From: Coriobacteriaceae bacterium
GTDB taxonomy: Bacteria > Actinomycetota > Coriobacteriia > Anaerosomatales > SLCP01
NCBI GenBank assembly: GCA_003563465.1
Contig: PWVH01000037.1
Location: forward strand, 5,561 to 69,560
Length of the DNA: 64,000 nt
Direction: 5' to 3'
Position 1 is the stretch's first letter. The number at the start of each line of letters is the position of its first letter. The translations under genes were made by a program, and so were the position numbers. Shown here piece by piece: positions 48,461 through 56,395 of this stretch. The notes below the pieces were generated by a model. That model searched no databases. It had not been told where the DNA came from and saw nothing but the letters and a program-made list of their open reading frames with translations.

Positions 48461-51256
48461 GTGGACTACAAACAAACGATGAACTTGCCCCGAAGCGACT
48501 TCCCTATGCGGGCCAGTCTAGCGACGCGCGAGCCCGAGTGGTTGGCGTTTTGGGACGAGATCGACATCTACAAGAGGACTCTGGAAGCCACGAAGGACGG
48601 CTCGCCGTTCATTCTTCATGACGGTCCTCCCTATGCCAACGGACATATCCACATGGGGACCGCTTTCAACAAGGTCTTCAAAGACATGATCGTCAAGTAC
48701 AAGACGATGCGCGGCTTCTTCTCTCCCTACGTGCCAGGTTGGGACTGTCATGGTCAGCCGATCGAGCATCAAGTGGAGAAGAACCTCGGTCCTGAGAAGA
48801 TGAAGACGACTTCACAAGCCGAGCTACGCGCTCTTTGTCGAGCATATGCTCTGAGATTCGTGGACGTTCAAGCGGAGGAATTCCGTCGCCTGGGGGTCAG
48901 AGGCGATTTCAAGAGGCCCTACCTCACTCTCGATCCGTCCTACGAAGGCGGCAACGTGCGTATCTTCAAAGAGATGTACTCCCGAGGGATGATATACAGG
49001 GGCTCCAAGCCGATACATTGGTGCGCTCGCTGCAAGACAGCGCTTGCAGAGGCCGAGATTGAGTACTCGGACGAGGCGAGCGACTCCATCTATGTCAGGT
49101 TTCGCTTGACGGAGGCCCCTGAGGCCTTCGCGGATTTCCGGATGCCTGTGTCAGTGGTCATCTGGACGACCACTCCGTGGACGCTGCCCGCAAACGTCGC
49201 AGTCACTTTGGCCGCAGATGCCGACTACGTAGGCGTGATCCGTGATGGCCATATCGTGGTAGTCGCCGAAGAACTCGTGCATAAGGTAGCCGAAGTGGCG
49301 GGCTGGGACGAACCGTTGACGGCGATCGGAGGCGATGGAGCGCCGGTCCGCCTGAAAGGACGTTCTCTGTTAGGCGTCACCTATTCGCATCCCATACACG
49401 ACAACGTGATAGGGGTCATCGTCACCGGGGACCATGTGGACCTGTCCACGGGAACCGGAGCGGTGCATACTGCACCAGGGCACGGCGAGGAGGATCACCT
49501 CGTCGGACAAGAGTACGGTCTGCCTTCGCCGATGCCAGTGGATGACGATGGCGTGTTCGACGAAGGAGGCGGTCCGTTCGCTGGGCTGGAGGTCAACGAA
49601 GCCAATCCTATGATCATCGATTGGCTGAAGAAGAAGGACCTGCTCGAGGCCTCGGAAGCGACGACCCATTCCTATCCGCACTGCTGGAGATGCAAGCAAC
49701 CGGTCATCTTTCGTGCGACCGAGCAGTGGTTCGTGGACATGGACAATGCTGCCGAGGGTGTTCGTCCACTGCGCCAGGGCGCGCTCGAAGCCATCGACCG
49801 GGTCGAGTGGATTCCCGGATGGTCCGTGAACCGCATCCGCTCGATGGTAGGCGATCGTCCGGATTGGTGCATTAGCCGCCAGCGTGCATGGGGAGTCCCG
49901 ATTCCTATGTTCACCTGTGTTTCGTGCGGGGAGACCGTCGCCGACGAAGCCACGTTCGATGCGGTGATAGAGCTCTTCGAGAGCGAGGGCGCCGATACAT
50001 GGTTCACGAAAGATCCGAGCGAGTATCTGCCTGCCGACACGGCGTGCAACCGATGTGGAGGGAGCACCTTTAAGGCCGAAAACGACATCTTGGACGTGTG
50101 GTGGGAGAGCGGCGTCTCGCACACCAGTGTCTTGGAAACCAGAGAGGAGCTTCACCGTCCAGCCGAACTCTATCTCGAAGGCAGCGATCAACATCGCGGC
50201 TGGTTCCAGTCCGCGCTGCTGACCGCTGTAGGGGCGTACGATGCGCCGCCTTTCGAGCGAGTCCTCACCCACGGTTTCATCGTGGACGGTGTCGGACGCA
50301 AGATGAGCAAGTCGCTCGGCAACGTCATAAGCCCGCTAGAAGTAATAGAGCGGTCAGGCGCCGATACCATTCGCTTATGGGCCGCTGCGGCTGACTATAG
50401 CCAGGACATCTCGATTTCCGAGGAGATTCTGGATCGCACGAGTGAGGCATACCGGCGAATCCGAAACACCTTCCGCTTTCTGCTTTCCAACCTCTACGAC
50501 TATGAGCCTTCGATGGCGGTGCCGTGGCACGAGATGTCCGAGATCGACAGGTATGCACTCACAAGACTTGCCGAGCTCGTCGACCGCGTGAGCCGCGCTT
50601 ACGACGAGTGGAGATTTCACCAGGTGTATCGCGCCGTGTACGACTACTGTGTGCTGGATCTGTCCTCTTTCTACCTTGACGTGCTCAAGGACCGCCTCTA
50701 CTCAGATGCGGCGGATTCCCGTTCACGTCGCGGCGCTCAAACCGTGCTCGTTTCGATTCTGACCTCGCTGGTGCGCCTCGTAGCACCTGTTCTGACTTTC
50801 ACCTCCGAAGAAGTGTGGCAGTTCATGCCCGAATCGTTGCGCGGGGCGCCCGTCAGCGTGCAGTTGGCCGGCTGGCCCGAGCCGGACGTGCCTGCCGAGG
50901 AGGCTGTACAGCTGATGGCTGCCTACAAGGTCGTACTAGAGGTTCGCGACTCGGTCACGAAGGCACTCGAAGATGCGCGCGACAGCAAGAAGGTTAACAA
51001 GAGTCAGGAAGCCGCAGTCGCGATCATCGCACCGAAAGAGGTGCTGGACACTCTAGGCGCACGTGGGGAAAGGGAACTTGCGGACATGTTCATCGTCTCC
51101 GATGTTTCTCTTTTCGCCGGGGAAAGACTGGCGGTCTCGATCGAAAGCGCTACGGGAGAGAAATGTCCCCGATGCTGGAACTACCGTAGTCTCGGTACCG
51201 AGGCCTCTCATCCTGATCTGTGTGCGAGATGCGCTGGAGTCCTCGACTCTTTGTGA
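48461..51256 (+). CDS. ileS: Isoleucyl-tRNA synthetase
   Basis: A 931-residue class Ia synthetase. DGPPYANGHIHMG carries the HIGH-equivalent as HMGT at residues 64-67. The CP1 editing domain follows, with VIWTTTPWTLPANVAV and VHTAPGHGEEDHLVG. DQHRGWFQSALL and KMSKS at 614-618 lie in the catalytic core. The C-terminal zinc finger has CPRCWNYRSLG and CARC. GTG 48461 has AGGAGGGG upstream. Expression is set by the T-box leader. Confidence 0.97.
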   Translation: MDYKQTMNLPRSDFPMRASLATREPEWLAFWDEIDIYKRTLEATKDGSPFILHDGPPYANGHIHMGTAFNKVFKDMIVKYKTMRGFFSPYVPGWDCHGQPIEHQVEKNLGPEKMKTTSQAELRALCRAYALRFVDVQAEEFRRLGVRGDFKRPYLTLDPSYEGGNVRIFKEMYSRGMIYRGSKPIHWCARCKTALAEAEIEYSDEASDSIYVRFRLTEAPEAFADFRMPVSVVIWTTTPWTLPANVAVTLAADADYVGVIRDGHIVVVAEELVHKVAEVAGWDEPLTAIGGDGAPVRLKGRSLLGVTYSHPIHDNVIGVIVTGDHVDLSTGTGAVHTAPGHGEEDHLVGQEYGLPSPMPVDDDGVFDEGGGPFAGLEVNEANPMIIDWLKKKDLLEASEATTHSYPHCWRCKQPVIFRATEQWFVDMDNAAEGVRPLRQGALEAIDRVEWIPGWSVNRIRSMVGDRPDWCISRQRAWGVPIPMFTCVSCGETVADEATFDAVIELFESEGADTWFTKDPSEYLPADTACNRCGGSTFKAENDILDVWWESGVSHTSVLETREELHRPAELYLEGSDQHRGWFQSALLTAVGAYDAPPFERVLTHGFIVDGVGRKMSKSLGNVISPLEVIERSGADTIRLWAAAADYSQDISISEEILDRTSEAYRRIRNTFRFLLSNLYDYEPSMAVPWHEMSEIDRYALTRLAELVDRVSRAYDEWRFHQVYRAVYDYCVLDLSSFYLDVLKDRLYSDAADSRSRRGAQTVLVSILTSLVRLVAPVLTFTSEEVWQFMPESLRGAPVSVQLAGWPEPDVPAEEAVQLMAAYKVVLEVRDSVTKALEDARDSKKVNKSQEAAVAIIAPKEVLDTLGARGERELADMFIVSDVSLFAGERLAVSIESATGEKCPRCWNYRSLGTEASHPDLCARCAGVLDSL

Positions 51257-51312
51257 GCGAGACCTCGGTATCCCCGCAAGGGCCAAGAGCAGATGTGAAA
51301 GCCCACCTTGTG

Positions 51313-51318
51313 TATAAT
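51313..51318 (+). promoter_or_regulatory. Candidate promoter for the DksA/TraR-lspA-rluD operon
   Basis: A perfect TATAAT in the 133-base gap after ileS. No good -35 is seen. The start near 51325 lies about 9 bases before the hairpin at 51334. Confidence 0.48.
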
Positions 51319-51333
51319 AGACGTAGACGACAG

Positions 51334-51357
51334 AGCGCCCGGCTGCCCGGGCGCTTT
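51334..51357 (+). terminator. GC-rich hairpin after ileS
   Basis: A perfect 9-bp stem (51334-51342 with 51347-51355), 4-base loop, then TT after the stem's own T. It could terminate ileS, or cap the 5' end of the next message since it begins just after the TATAAT promoter. Confidence 0.6.
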
Positions 51358-51389
51358 ACGATACCCCGGACCCGCGAGGTGATGCGGCT

Positions 51390-51755
51390 ATGGAACAAAC
51401 TACAGAGACCACCCTGCGGACGTTTCTCGAAGAGGAACTCGCTCGTCTCGAGACCGAGGTCGAGACGATAGAGAGGGAAGGCCACGAAGCGCTTTCCGAG
51501 GCCAGCGGAGAGAACAACTACCGTGATCATATGGCCGACCAGGGCACGGCGACGTTCAGTCGCGAACTCGACATGACCCTTGAGGACAACATCCGGGAGT
51601 CTCTCGTTGCTGTCCGCCGGGCACTCGAACGCATGGACGACGGCAACTACAGTGTCTGTGAACGCTGCGAGTCGGACATCGATGAAGAGCGCTTGAAGGC
51701 CATTCCTACTGCAACGTTGTGTATCACGTGCAAAGCCGCAGAGGAATCTCGGTAG
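51390..51755 (+). CDS. DksA/TraR-type C4 zinc-finger protein
   Basis: A 121-residue protein with an N-terminal helical hairpin (LEEELARLETEVETIE to IRESLVAVRRALERMDDG). The C4 finger CERCESDIDEERLKAIPTAT and CITC are typical of the DksA/TraR/YteA family. ADQGTATFSRELD sits at the coiled-coil tip position. Such proteins bind the RNA polymerase secondary channel in proteobacteria; Gram-positive YteA-like members are less understood. The position next to lspA is common. AGGTGA precedes ATG 51390, and the 3' end overlaps the lspA frame. Confidence 0.88.
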   Translation: MEQTTETTLRTFLEEELARLETEVETIEREGHEALSEASGENNYRDHMADQGTATFSRELDMTLEDNIRESLVAVRRALERMDDGNYSVCERCESDIDEERLKAIPTATLCITCKAAEESR

Positions 51756-52288
51756 AGTCCCGACATCCGGGTGGCCTGTTGCTCGGTACGCTTGCCGCTA
51801 CGGTCGCCGTCGACCAACTCACCAAGGCTATAGCAAGGGCGTTGCTGGATCCGTCTCAATCCGTGCCAGTTATCGAAGGCGTGTTCCACCTCACTCACGT
51901 GCGAAACACAGGCGCGGCCTTCGGACTCATGCCGGGACAACGAACGCTGTTCATCGTGACTTCGACGCTTGTGCTCGCTGCCATCGGTCTGTATTGGTGG
52001 AGAGTCAGGCCCAAGGGTGTGCTCCTGTCCATCTCACTTGGCCTGATCGCCGGGGGAGCGATAGGGAATCTGATCGACAGGGTCATAGCTGGAAGGGTCA
52101 CCGACTTCTTCGACCTCCAGATATGGCCCGTGTTCAACATCGCCGACACTTCGATAGTTTTCGGAGCTGTCGGCCTGTTCGCTTGGGCGATTCTAGCGCC
52201 GATCGAAGACCAAGAGCCGTTCTCGGCGGTCGAGGATGCGGACAACGAGCGATGGATGGCCGAGGGAGAAGAGAGAGGCGATCAGTGA
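51719..52288 (+). CDS. lspA: Lipoprotein signal peptidase (prolipoprotein signal peptidase II)
   Basis: 189 residues, four membrane helices. Motifs are VDQLTKAIA, VRNTGAAFG, GGAIGNLIDRV with catalytic Asp120 and FNIADTSIV with catalytic Asp143 (numbered from GTG 51719). It cleaves the signal of diacylated lipoproteins, several of which are in this window. The start is uncertain: GTG 51719 and 51728 overlap the upstream gene, and TTG 51779 is also in frame. A charged tail follows the last helix. The end overlaps rluD by 4 bases. Confidence 0.93.
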   Translation: MYHVQSRRGISVESRHPGGLLLGTLAATVAVDQLTKAIARALLDPSQSVPVIEGVFHLTHVRNTGAAFGLMPGQRTLFIVTSTLVLAAIGLYWWRVRPKGVLLSISLGLIAGGAIGNLIDRVIAGRVTDFFDLQIWPVFNIADTSIVFGAVGLFAWAILAPIEDQEPFSAVEDADNERWMAEGEERGDQ

Positions 52289-53295
52289 ACGGTCGCGATC
52301 ACTTCGTAGTCACCGTGCGGGGCGAGCAAGCCGGTCAGCGAATCGACACCTTTCTCGGGCAGACGGAGCAACTGGTTTCGCGTTCCGCAGCGGCACGTCT
52401 CATAGACGGCGGATTCGTTCGGGTGAACGGATCGCCAGTCTCCAAGCGACACGTACTCAAGGCAGGAGAGACCATCTCTGTCGAGGTGCCGCCTGCCGAA
52501 GAGTGCGTTCTTCAACCCGAGGACATTCCACTCGACATCCGTTTCGAAGACGACGATGTCATCGTCATCTCAAAGCAGGCCGGCATGGTCGTCCATCCAG
52601 CGCAGGGTAACTGGAGCGGGACTCTCGTACACGCGCTGCTGGCACACTGCAGTGAATCCCTTGGAACCTTACAGGGTGTGGAGCGTCCCGGAATCGTGCA
52701 TCGTCTCGACAAGGAGACAACCGGTCTGATGATGGTGGCCAAGAACGACCGAGTCCAAGCCGCTCTGTCAGAGGCTATCAGGATCCGTGCGATCGACAGA
52801 CGATATGCGGCTCTCGTGCACGGCTATGTCGCACCCGATAGCGGCTTGGTCGATGCTCCGATAGCGCGCGATCAACGCGATCGTAAGCGTATGGCGGTGG
52901 TAGAGTCCGCGTCGGCCCGTCAATCGGTGACCACCTTCCAGGTTCTCGAACGCTTCACGGCCGGTATGCACGACGACGGCTACACACTGGTGGAGTGCAA
53001 GCTCTACACGGGTCGCACGCATCAGATCCGTGTCCACATGGCATACATCGATCATCCAGTCGTCGGTGACCAGTTGTACGGACAGCGCAGAATCAAGAAG
53101 GATCGAGGACTCAAACGACAGTTCCTCCACGCCTCGCGATTGGAGTTCGATCATCCCGTAACCGGAGAGCACCTGGTGTTTCACGATTCACTGCCGGAGG
53201 ACCTCCGTCATGTGCTGTCCGAAATCGAGCCCGACTCGATGGGACGTACCGGATACGGCGAAGAAGTTCTCCCGCAGCTTCTGTCAGAGAGATAA
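52285..53295 (+). CDS. rluD: RluD-family 23S rRNA pseudouridine synthase
   Basis: 336 residues. An N-terminal S4 RNA-binding domain (LVSRSAAARLIDGGFVRVNG) is followed by the RluA/RluD catalytic domain with GIVHRLDKETTGL (catalytic Asp142). YAALVHGYV and YTGRTHQIRVHMAYIDHPV follow. GTG 52285 overlaps the lspA stop, with AGAGAGG upstream. The family can modify several uridines; RluD versus RluA/C target is not decided by sequence alone. Confidence 0.93.
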   Translation: MNGRDHFVVTVRGEQAGQRIDTFLGQTEQLVSRSAAARLIDGGFVRVNGSPVSKRHVLKAGETISVEVPPAEECVLQPEDIPLDIRFEDDDVIVISKQAGMVVHPAQGNWSGTLVHALLAHCSESLGTLQGVERPGIVHRLDKETTGLMMVAKNDRVQAALSEAIRIRAIDRRYAALVHGYVAPDSGLVDAPIARDQRDRKRMAVVESASARQSVTTFQVLERFTAGMHDDGYTLVECKLYTGRTHQIRVHMAYIDHPVVGDQLYGQRRIKKDRGLKRQFLHASRLEFDHPVTGEHLVFHDSLPEDLRHVLSEIEPDSMGRTGYGEEVLPQLLSER

Positions 53296-53411
53296 CGTGC
53301 TTCTTTGACGGCCAAGCTTACTGCGGGACGATTCGCAGGCTTCCTGCGGTAGAACCCCGAATAGCGCGACGCCATCGCCCTTGCGCCTGTGCCACCGCCA
53401 CAATCCGGGGG

Positions 53412-53440
53412 TTGGAATCTAAGTGACGGCCTGGTATTGT
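53412..53440 (+). promoter_or_regulatory. Promoter of the pyr operon
   Basis: -35 TTGGAA (53412-53417), 17-base spacer, extended -10 with TGG before TATTGT (53435-53440). The start near 53447 puts the PyrR loop within the first 35 bases of the transcript. In the 331-base gap 53296-53626 the part before this holds only a 6-bp stem (53334-53339 with 53343-53348) after rluD. Confidence 0.55.
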
Positions 53441-53456
53441 CGGATAGACCTTTAAG

Positions 53457-53481
53457 CCCGGTCCTGTGAGGCTGGCAAGGG
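53457..53481 (+). promoter_or_regulatory. PyrR-binding loop
   Basis: GGTCCTGTGAGGCT (53460-53473) matches the known PyrR RNA site (purine-GUCCnGnGAGGCU). The upper stem pairs 53459-53463 with 53470-53474, and the lower CCC/GGG stem (53457-53459 region with 53479-53481) closes it. It is followed by GGCAAGG as in Bacillus leaders. Confidence 0.82.
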
Positions 53482-53567
53482 AACTCGAGCGACGATGCGA
53501 CGCGAGCGAACCTCGTACCGACGCTGAATGTGCCTTCTTGCCGGCTGGCGAGGAGGCGTTCTTCGTC
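53471..53567 (+). terminator. PyrR-controlled attenuator (antiterminator/terminator)
   Basis: The terminator pairs 53532-53542 with 53547-53557 (two G-U pairs), loop GGCT, followed by the T-rich GTTCTTCGTCT. The alternative antiterminator pairs 53471-53479, which lies in the 3' half of the PyrR loop, with 53537-53545 (9 bp, one G-U). PyrR-UMP binding would hide 53471-53479 and so let the terminator form. Confidence 0.78.
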
Positions 53568-53626
53568 TAGGGGTCCGTTGGAGCGCGGGAGAGAGTCTCA
53601 CGTGCGGAGGGAGGCGTGTCGCAATC

Positions 53627-54181
53627 GTGGAGTATCGCACTAAAGCCGAGGTGATGGATGGCGCCGCCGTCGATCGGGCACTTACTCGCATCGCCCACGA
53701 GATACTCGAGGCCAACAAGGGATGCGGCAACATCGCATTGGTGGGAATCGTAACCAGGGGAGCCGAACTCGCTGAGAGGCTAGCCGAGCGCATCGAGCGC
53801 ATCGAAGGTGTCCGGGTTCCGGTCGGAACGCTCGACATATCCTTCTATCGCGACGACGTGGCCAAGCGTCTTTCACCCGAGGTTCACCGCACAGACATCC
53901 CGTTCGATGTCGAGGACCGCGACGTCGTTCTAACCGACGACGTTCTGTTTACCGGACGGACGATTCGCGCAGCGATGGACGCAATCATGGATTACGGCCG
54001 TCCATGCTCGATTCAACTCGCCGTGCTCGTCGATCGCGGACACCGTGAGTTGCCAATACGTGCAGACTACGTGGGCAAGAACGTGCCCACTTCTCGAAAG
54101 GAACGAGTGAGGGTTCGCTTCAGAGGGACCGATGGAGTGGACGACGCCGTCGAGATCCTCGAAGAGGTGGAGGGGTCATGA
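53627..54181 (+). CDS. pyrR: Bifunctional pyr operon regulator / uracil phosphoribosyltransferase
   Basis: A 184-residue PRTase-fold protein. RALTRIAHEILEANKG, the VRVPVGTLDISFYRDD specificity loop and the PRPP motif VVLTDDVLFTGRTIRAA match PyrR. It binds UMP or PRPP and controls attenuation at the RNA loop at 53457-53481. GTG 53627 is chosen by homology; GGAGGGAGG lies 12 bases upstream and the frame continues further up inside the attenuator. It overlaps pyrB by ATGA. Confidence 0.95.
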   Translation: MEYRTKAEVMDGAAVDRALTRIAHEILEANKGCGNIALVGIVTRGAELAERLAERIERIEGVRVPVGTLDISFYRDDVAKRLSPEVHRTDIPFDVEDRDVVLTDDVLFTGRTIRAAMDAIMDYGRPCSIQLAVLVDRGHRELPIRADYVGKNVPTSRKERVRVRFRGTDGVDDAVEILEEVEGS

Positions 54182-55119
54182 CCGCTATCTCCTGCCGCCA
54201 CATCATCTCGATGGACGATCTGAGCGCCGAGGACATCACCACGATCCTCGACACGGCAGAATCGTTCAAGGAAGTCAACGAGCGTCGAATAAAGAAGCTA
54301 CCTACGCTCAGGGGACGCACGATCATCAATCTGTTCCTGGAGCCGTCCACACGCACGCGGACTTCTTTCGAGATCGCAGCCAAGCGCCTTTCGGCCGACG
54401 CGATCAATATGACCGGTTCATCATCTGCGACAGTCAAGGGAGAGAGTCTGCGCGATACCGCGCAAACGCTGTCCGCGATGGCTTGCGACCTGATAGTGGT
54501 GCGTCATCGTTATGCGGGAGCGCCGCAGGTGATAGTGGAGTGCATGGAGGCGCACGTCATCAACGGTGGAGACGGGCTGCACCAGCATCCTACGCAAGCG
54601 CTTCTGGATCTCTTCACGATCCGCCAGCATGCCGGTCGTCTCGAGGGGCTCACTGTCGGCATCGTCGGCGACATCAGTCATAGCCGTGTAGCAGGCTCGC
54701 TGGTGCCGGCCTTGAGAAAGGTGGGTGCCACGCCGGTGTTGGTCGCCCCGCCCACGCTACTGCCAGCCCGACCCGATATCCTCGGCGCGGAGGTTGCCAC
54801 CTCCCTCGATGAGGTGCTCCCAGAGCTGGACATCTCTTATCTGCTGCGCGTGCAGACCGAGCGCGCTGAGGATATGCCCTTTCCGAGTCTGCGCGAGTAC
54901 GCGAGGTTTTACGGCATGAACGAGACACGGTTGGCCGCCGCCAAGCCAGAGATGCTGGTGATGCATCCGGGACCGATGAACCGAGGTGTCGAGATATCCT
55001 CGGCGGTGGCGGATTCGCCCAGGGCTATCGTGCTAGATCAGGTAAATGCCGGAGTTGCAGTACGCATGGCGGTCATGTACCTGCTGCTTGGAGGTGAGCC
55101 GCATGGCGCTGCTGCTTAG
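54178..55119 (+). CDS. pyrB: Aspartate carbamoyltransferase catalytic subunit
   Basis: A 313-residue enzyme that condenses carbamoyl phosphate and aspartate. The carbamoyl phosphate loop EPSTRTRTSFE, the Lys segment SATVKGESLRDTAQ and DGLHQHPTQALLDLFTI are intact, as is VMHPGPMNRGVEI. No pyrI regulatory subunit follows, as in Gram-positive bacteria where control is by PyrR. It overlaps pyrR by ATGA and pyrC by 17 bases. Confidence 0.97.
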   Translation: MTAISCRHIISMDDLSAEDITTILDTAESFKEVNERRIKKLPTLRGRTIINLFLEPSTRTRTSFEIAAKRLSADAINMTGSSSATVKGESLRDTAQTLSAMACDLIVVRHRYAGAPQVIVECMEAHVINGGDGLHQHPTQALLDLFTIRQHAGRLEGLTVGIVGDISHSRVAGSLVPALRKVGATPVLVAPPTLLPARPDILGAEVATSLDEVLPELDISYLLRVQTERAEDMPFPSLREYARFYGMNETRLAAAKPEMLVMHPGPMNRGVEISSAVADSPRAIVLDQVNAGVAVRMAVMYLLLGGEPHGAAA

Positions 55120-56395
55120 AAACGGCCGCTTGATCGACCCGGCGGTCGGCCTCGATGCCATATGCGACATGATCGTCGGCGACGGGCGTATCGTCGAGAT
55201 CGGCGAGGACCTTACCATTCCCGAGGGAGAGATCATCGAGTGTGCAGAGAAGGTAGTGGTTCCAGGTCTCGTCGACCTGCACGCCCATCTGCGCGAGCCA
55301 GGTCGTGAAGACGAAGAGACCGTAGCTTCGGGTACGCGTGCCGCCGCGCACGGCGGCTTCACAGCGGTCTGTGCGATGCCGAACACCCTTCCCGTATGCG
55401 ATACCGGCTCCAAGGTCCGCTTCTTGGTCGAGCGCGCTGAGGAGACCGGAGTCGTGCGCGTTCACCCGATCGGAGCAGCTACCGTAGGGCAGCGAGGTGA
55501 GACGCTCGCCGAGATAGGAGACATGGCGGCCGAGGGGGCAGTGGCGTTTTCCGACGATGGCCGTGGCATTCAGTCCGCCGGGATGATGCGTCGCGTTATG
55601 GAATACGGGATGGCCTTCGACGCTATCGTCGTCAGTCACTGCGAAGAAGAGTCCCTCGTGCGCAACGGAGTTGTCAACGAAGGGGCAGTCTCGACTCGCC
55701 TCGGTATGCCTGGATGGCCTGCGGCTGCCGAAGAAGTCATGGTGGACCGAGACATACGTCTAGCGGAACTCACGGGCTGCCGGCTTCACTTGGCCCACCT
55801 GTCAACGGCTGGCTCTGTGGCGCTTGTGCGGGCCGCAAAGGAGCGTGGCGCTCCTGTGACCGCCGAGGTCACACCGCACCACCTCTTTCTCGACGAGGAC
55901 GTTCTAGGTCCGTCTTACGACACGTATCTGAAGATGAACCCGCCGCTGCGCACCTCCTCCGACCGAGCGGCTCTCCTAGATGCTCTACTCGACGGCACTA
56001 TCGACTGCGTCGCCACCGATCACGCACCCCACGCGCTGCACGAGAAGGAGATGGAGTTCGAGCTCGCACCTTTCGGGACTACAGGTCTCGAGACGGCCCT
56101 TCCTCTGATCATCACCAATCTCATCGAGCCAGGTGTTCTCGACTGGGCAGACGTAGTGCGGTTGATGGCACACGGTCCTAGGGAGGCCTTCGGCCTGTCG
56201 CCGGTGTGCCTAGGGAGTGGCTCCGTGGCCGATGTGACCGTCATCGATCCGGAGGCGAAGGTTGAAGTCTGTAAGGAGTGGTTCGTGTCCAAGTCATCGA
56301 ACTCCGCTTTCAACGGTGCGATGCTTCTTGGAAGAGCAACCGAAGTGCTGGTGGAGGGACGCTTCGCCCTCAAGAACGGAAAGGTGGTCGACTGA
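55103..56395 (+). CDS. pyrC: Dihydroorotase
   Basis: A 430-residue class I (PyrC/URA4 type) metal-dependent cyclase. VDLHAHLREPG contains the HxH metal ligands. HLAHLSTAGS and TAEVTPHHLFLDED supply others, and CVATDHAPHALHEKEMEFE carries the catalytic Asp. It closes carbamoyl aspartate to dihydroorotate. ATG 55103 is set by GGAGGTGA 5-6 bases upstream. An earlier in-frame start at 55046 lacks this. carA starts directly after the stop. Confidence 0.96.
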   Translation: MALLLRNGRLIDPAVGLDAICDMIVGDGRIVEIGEDLTIPEGEIIECAEKVVVPGLVDLHAHLREPGREDEETVASGTRAAAHGGFTAVCAMPNTLPVCDTGSKVRFLVERAEETGVVRVHPIGAATVGQRGETLAEIGDMAAEGAVAFSDDGRGIQSAGMMRRVMEYGMAFDAIVVSHCEEESLVRNGVVNEGAVSTRLGMPGWPAAAEEVMVDRDIRLAELTGCRLHLAHLSTAGSVALVRAAKERGAPVTAEVTPHHLFLDEDVLGPSYDTYLKMNPPLRTSSDRAALLDALLDGTIDCVATDHAPHALHEKEMEFELAPFGTTGLETALPLIITNLIEPGVLDWADVVRLMAHGPREAFGLSPVCLGSGSVADVTVIDPEAKVEVCKEWFVSKSSNSAFNGAMLLGRATEVLVEGRFALKNGKVVD

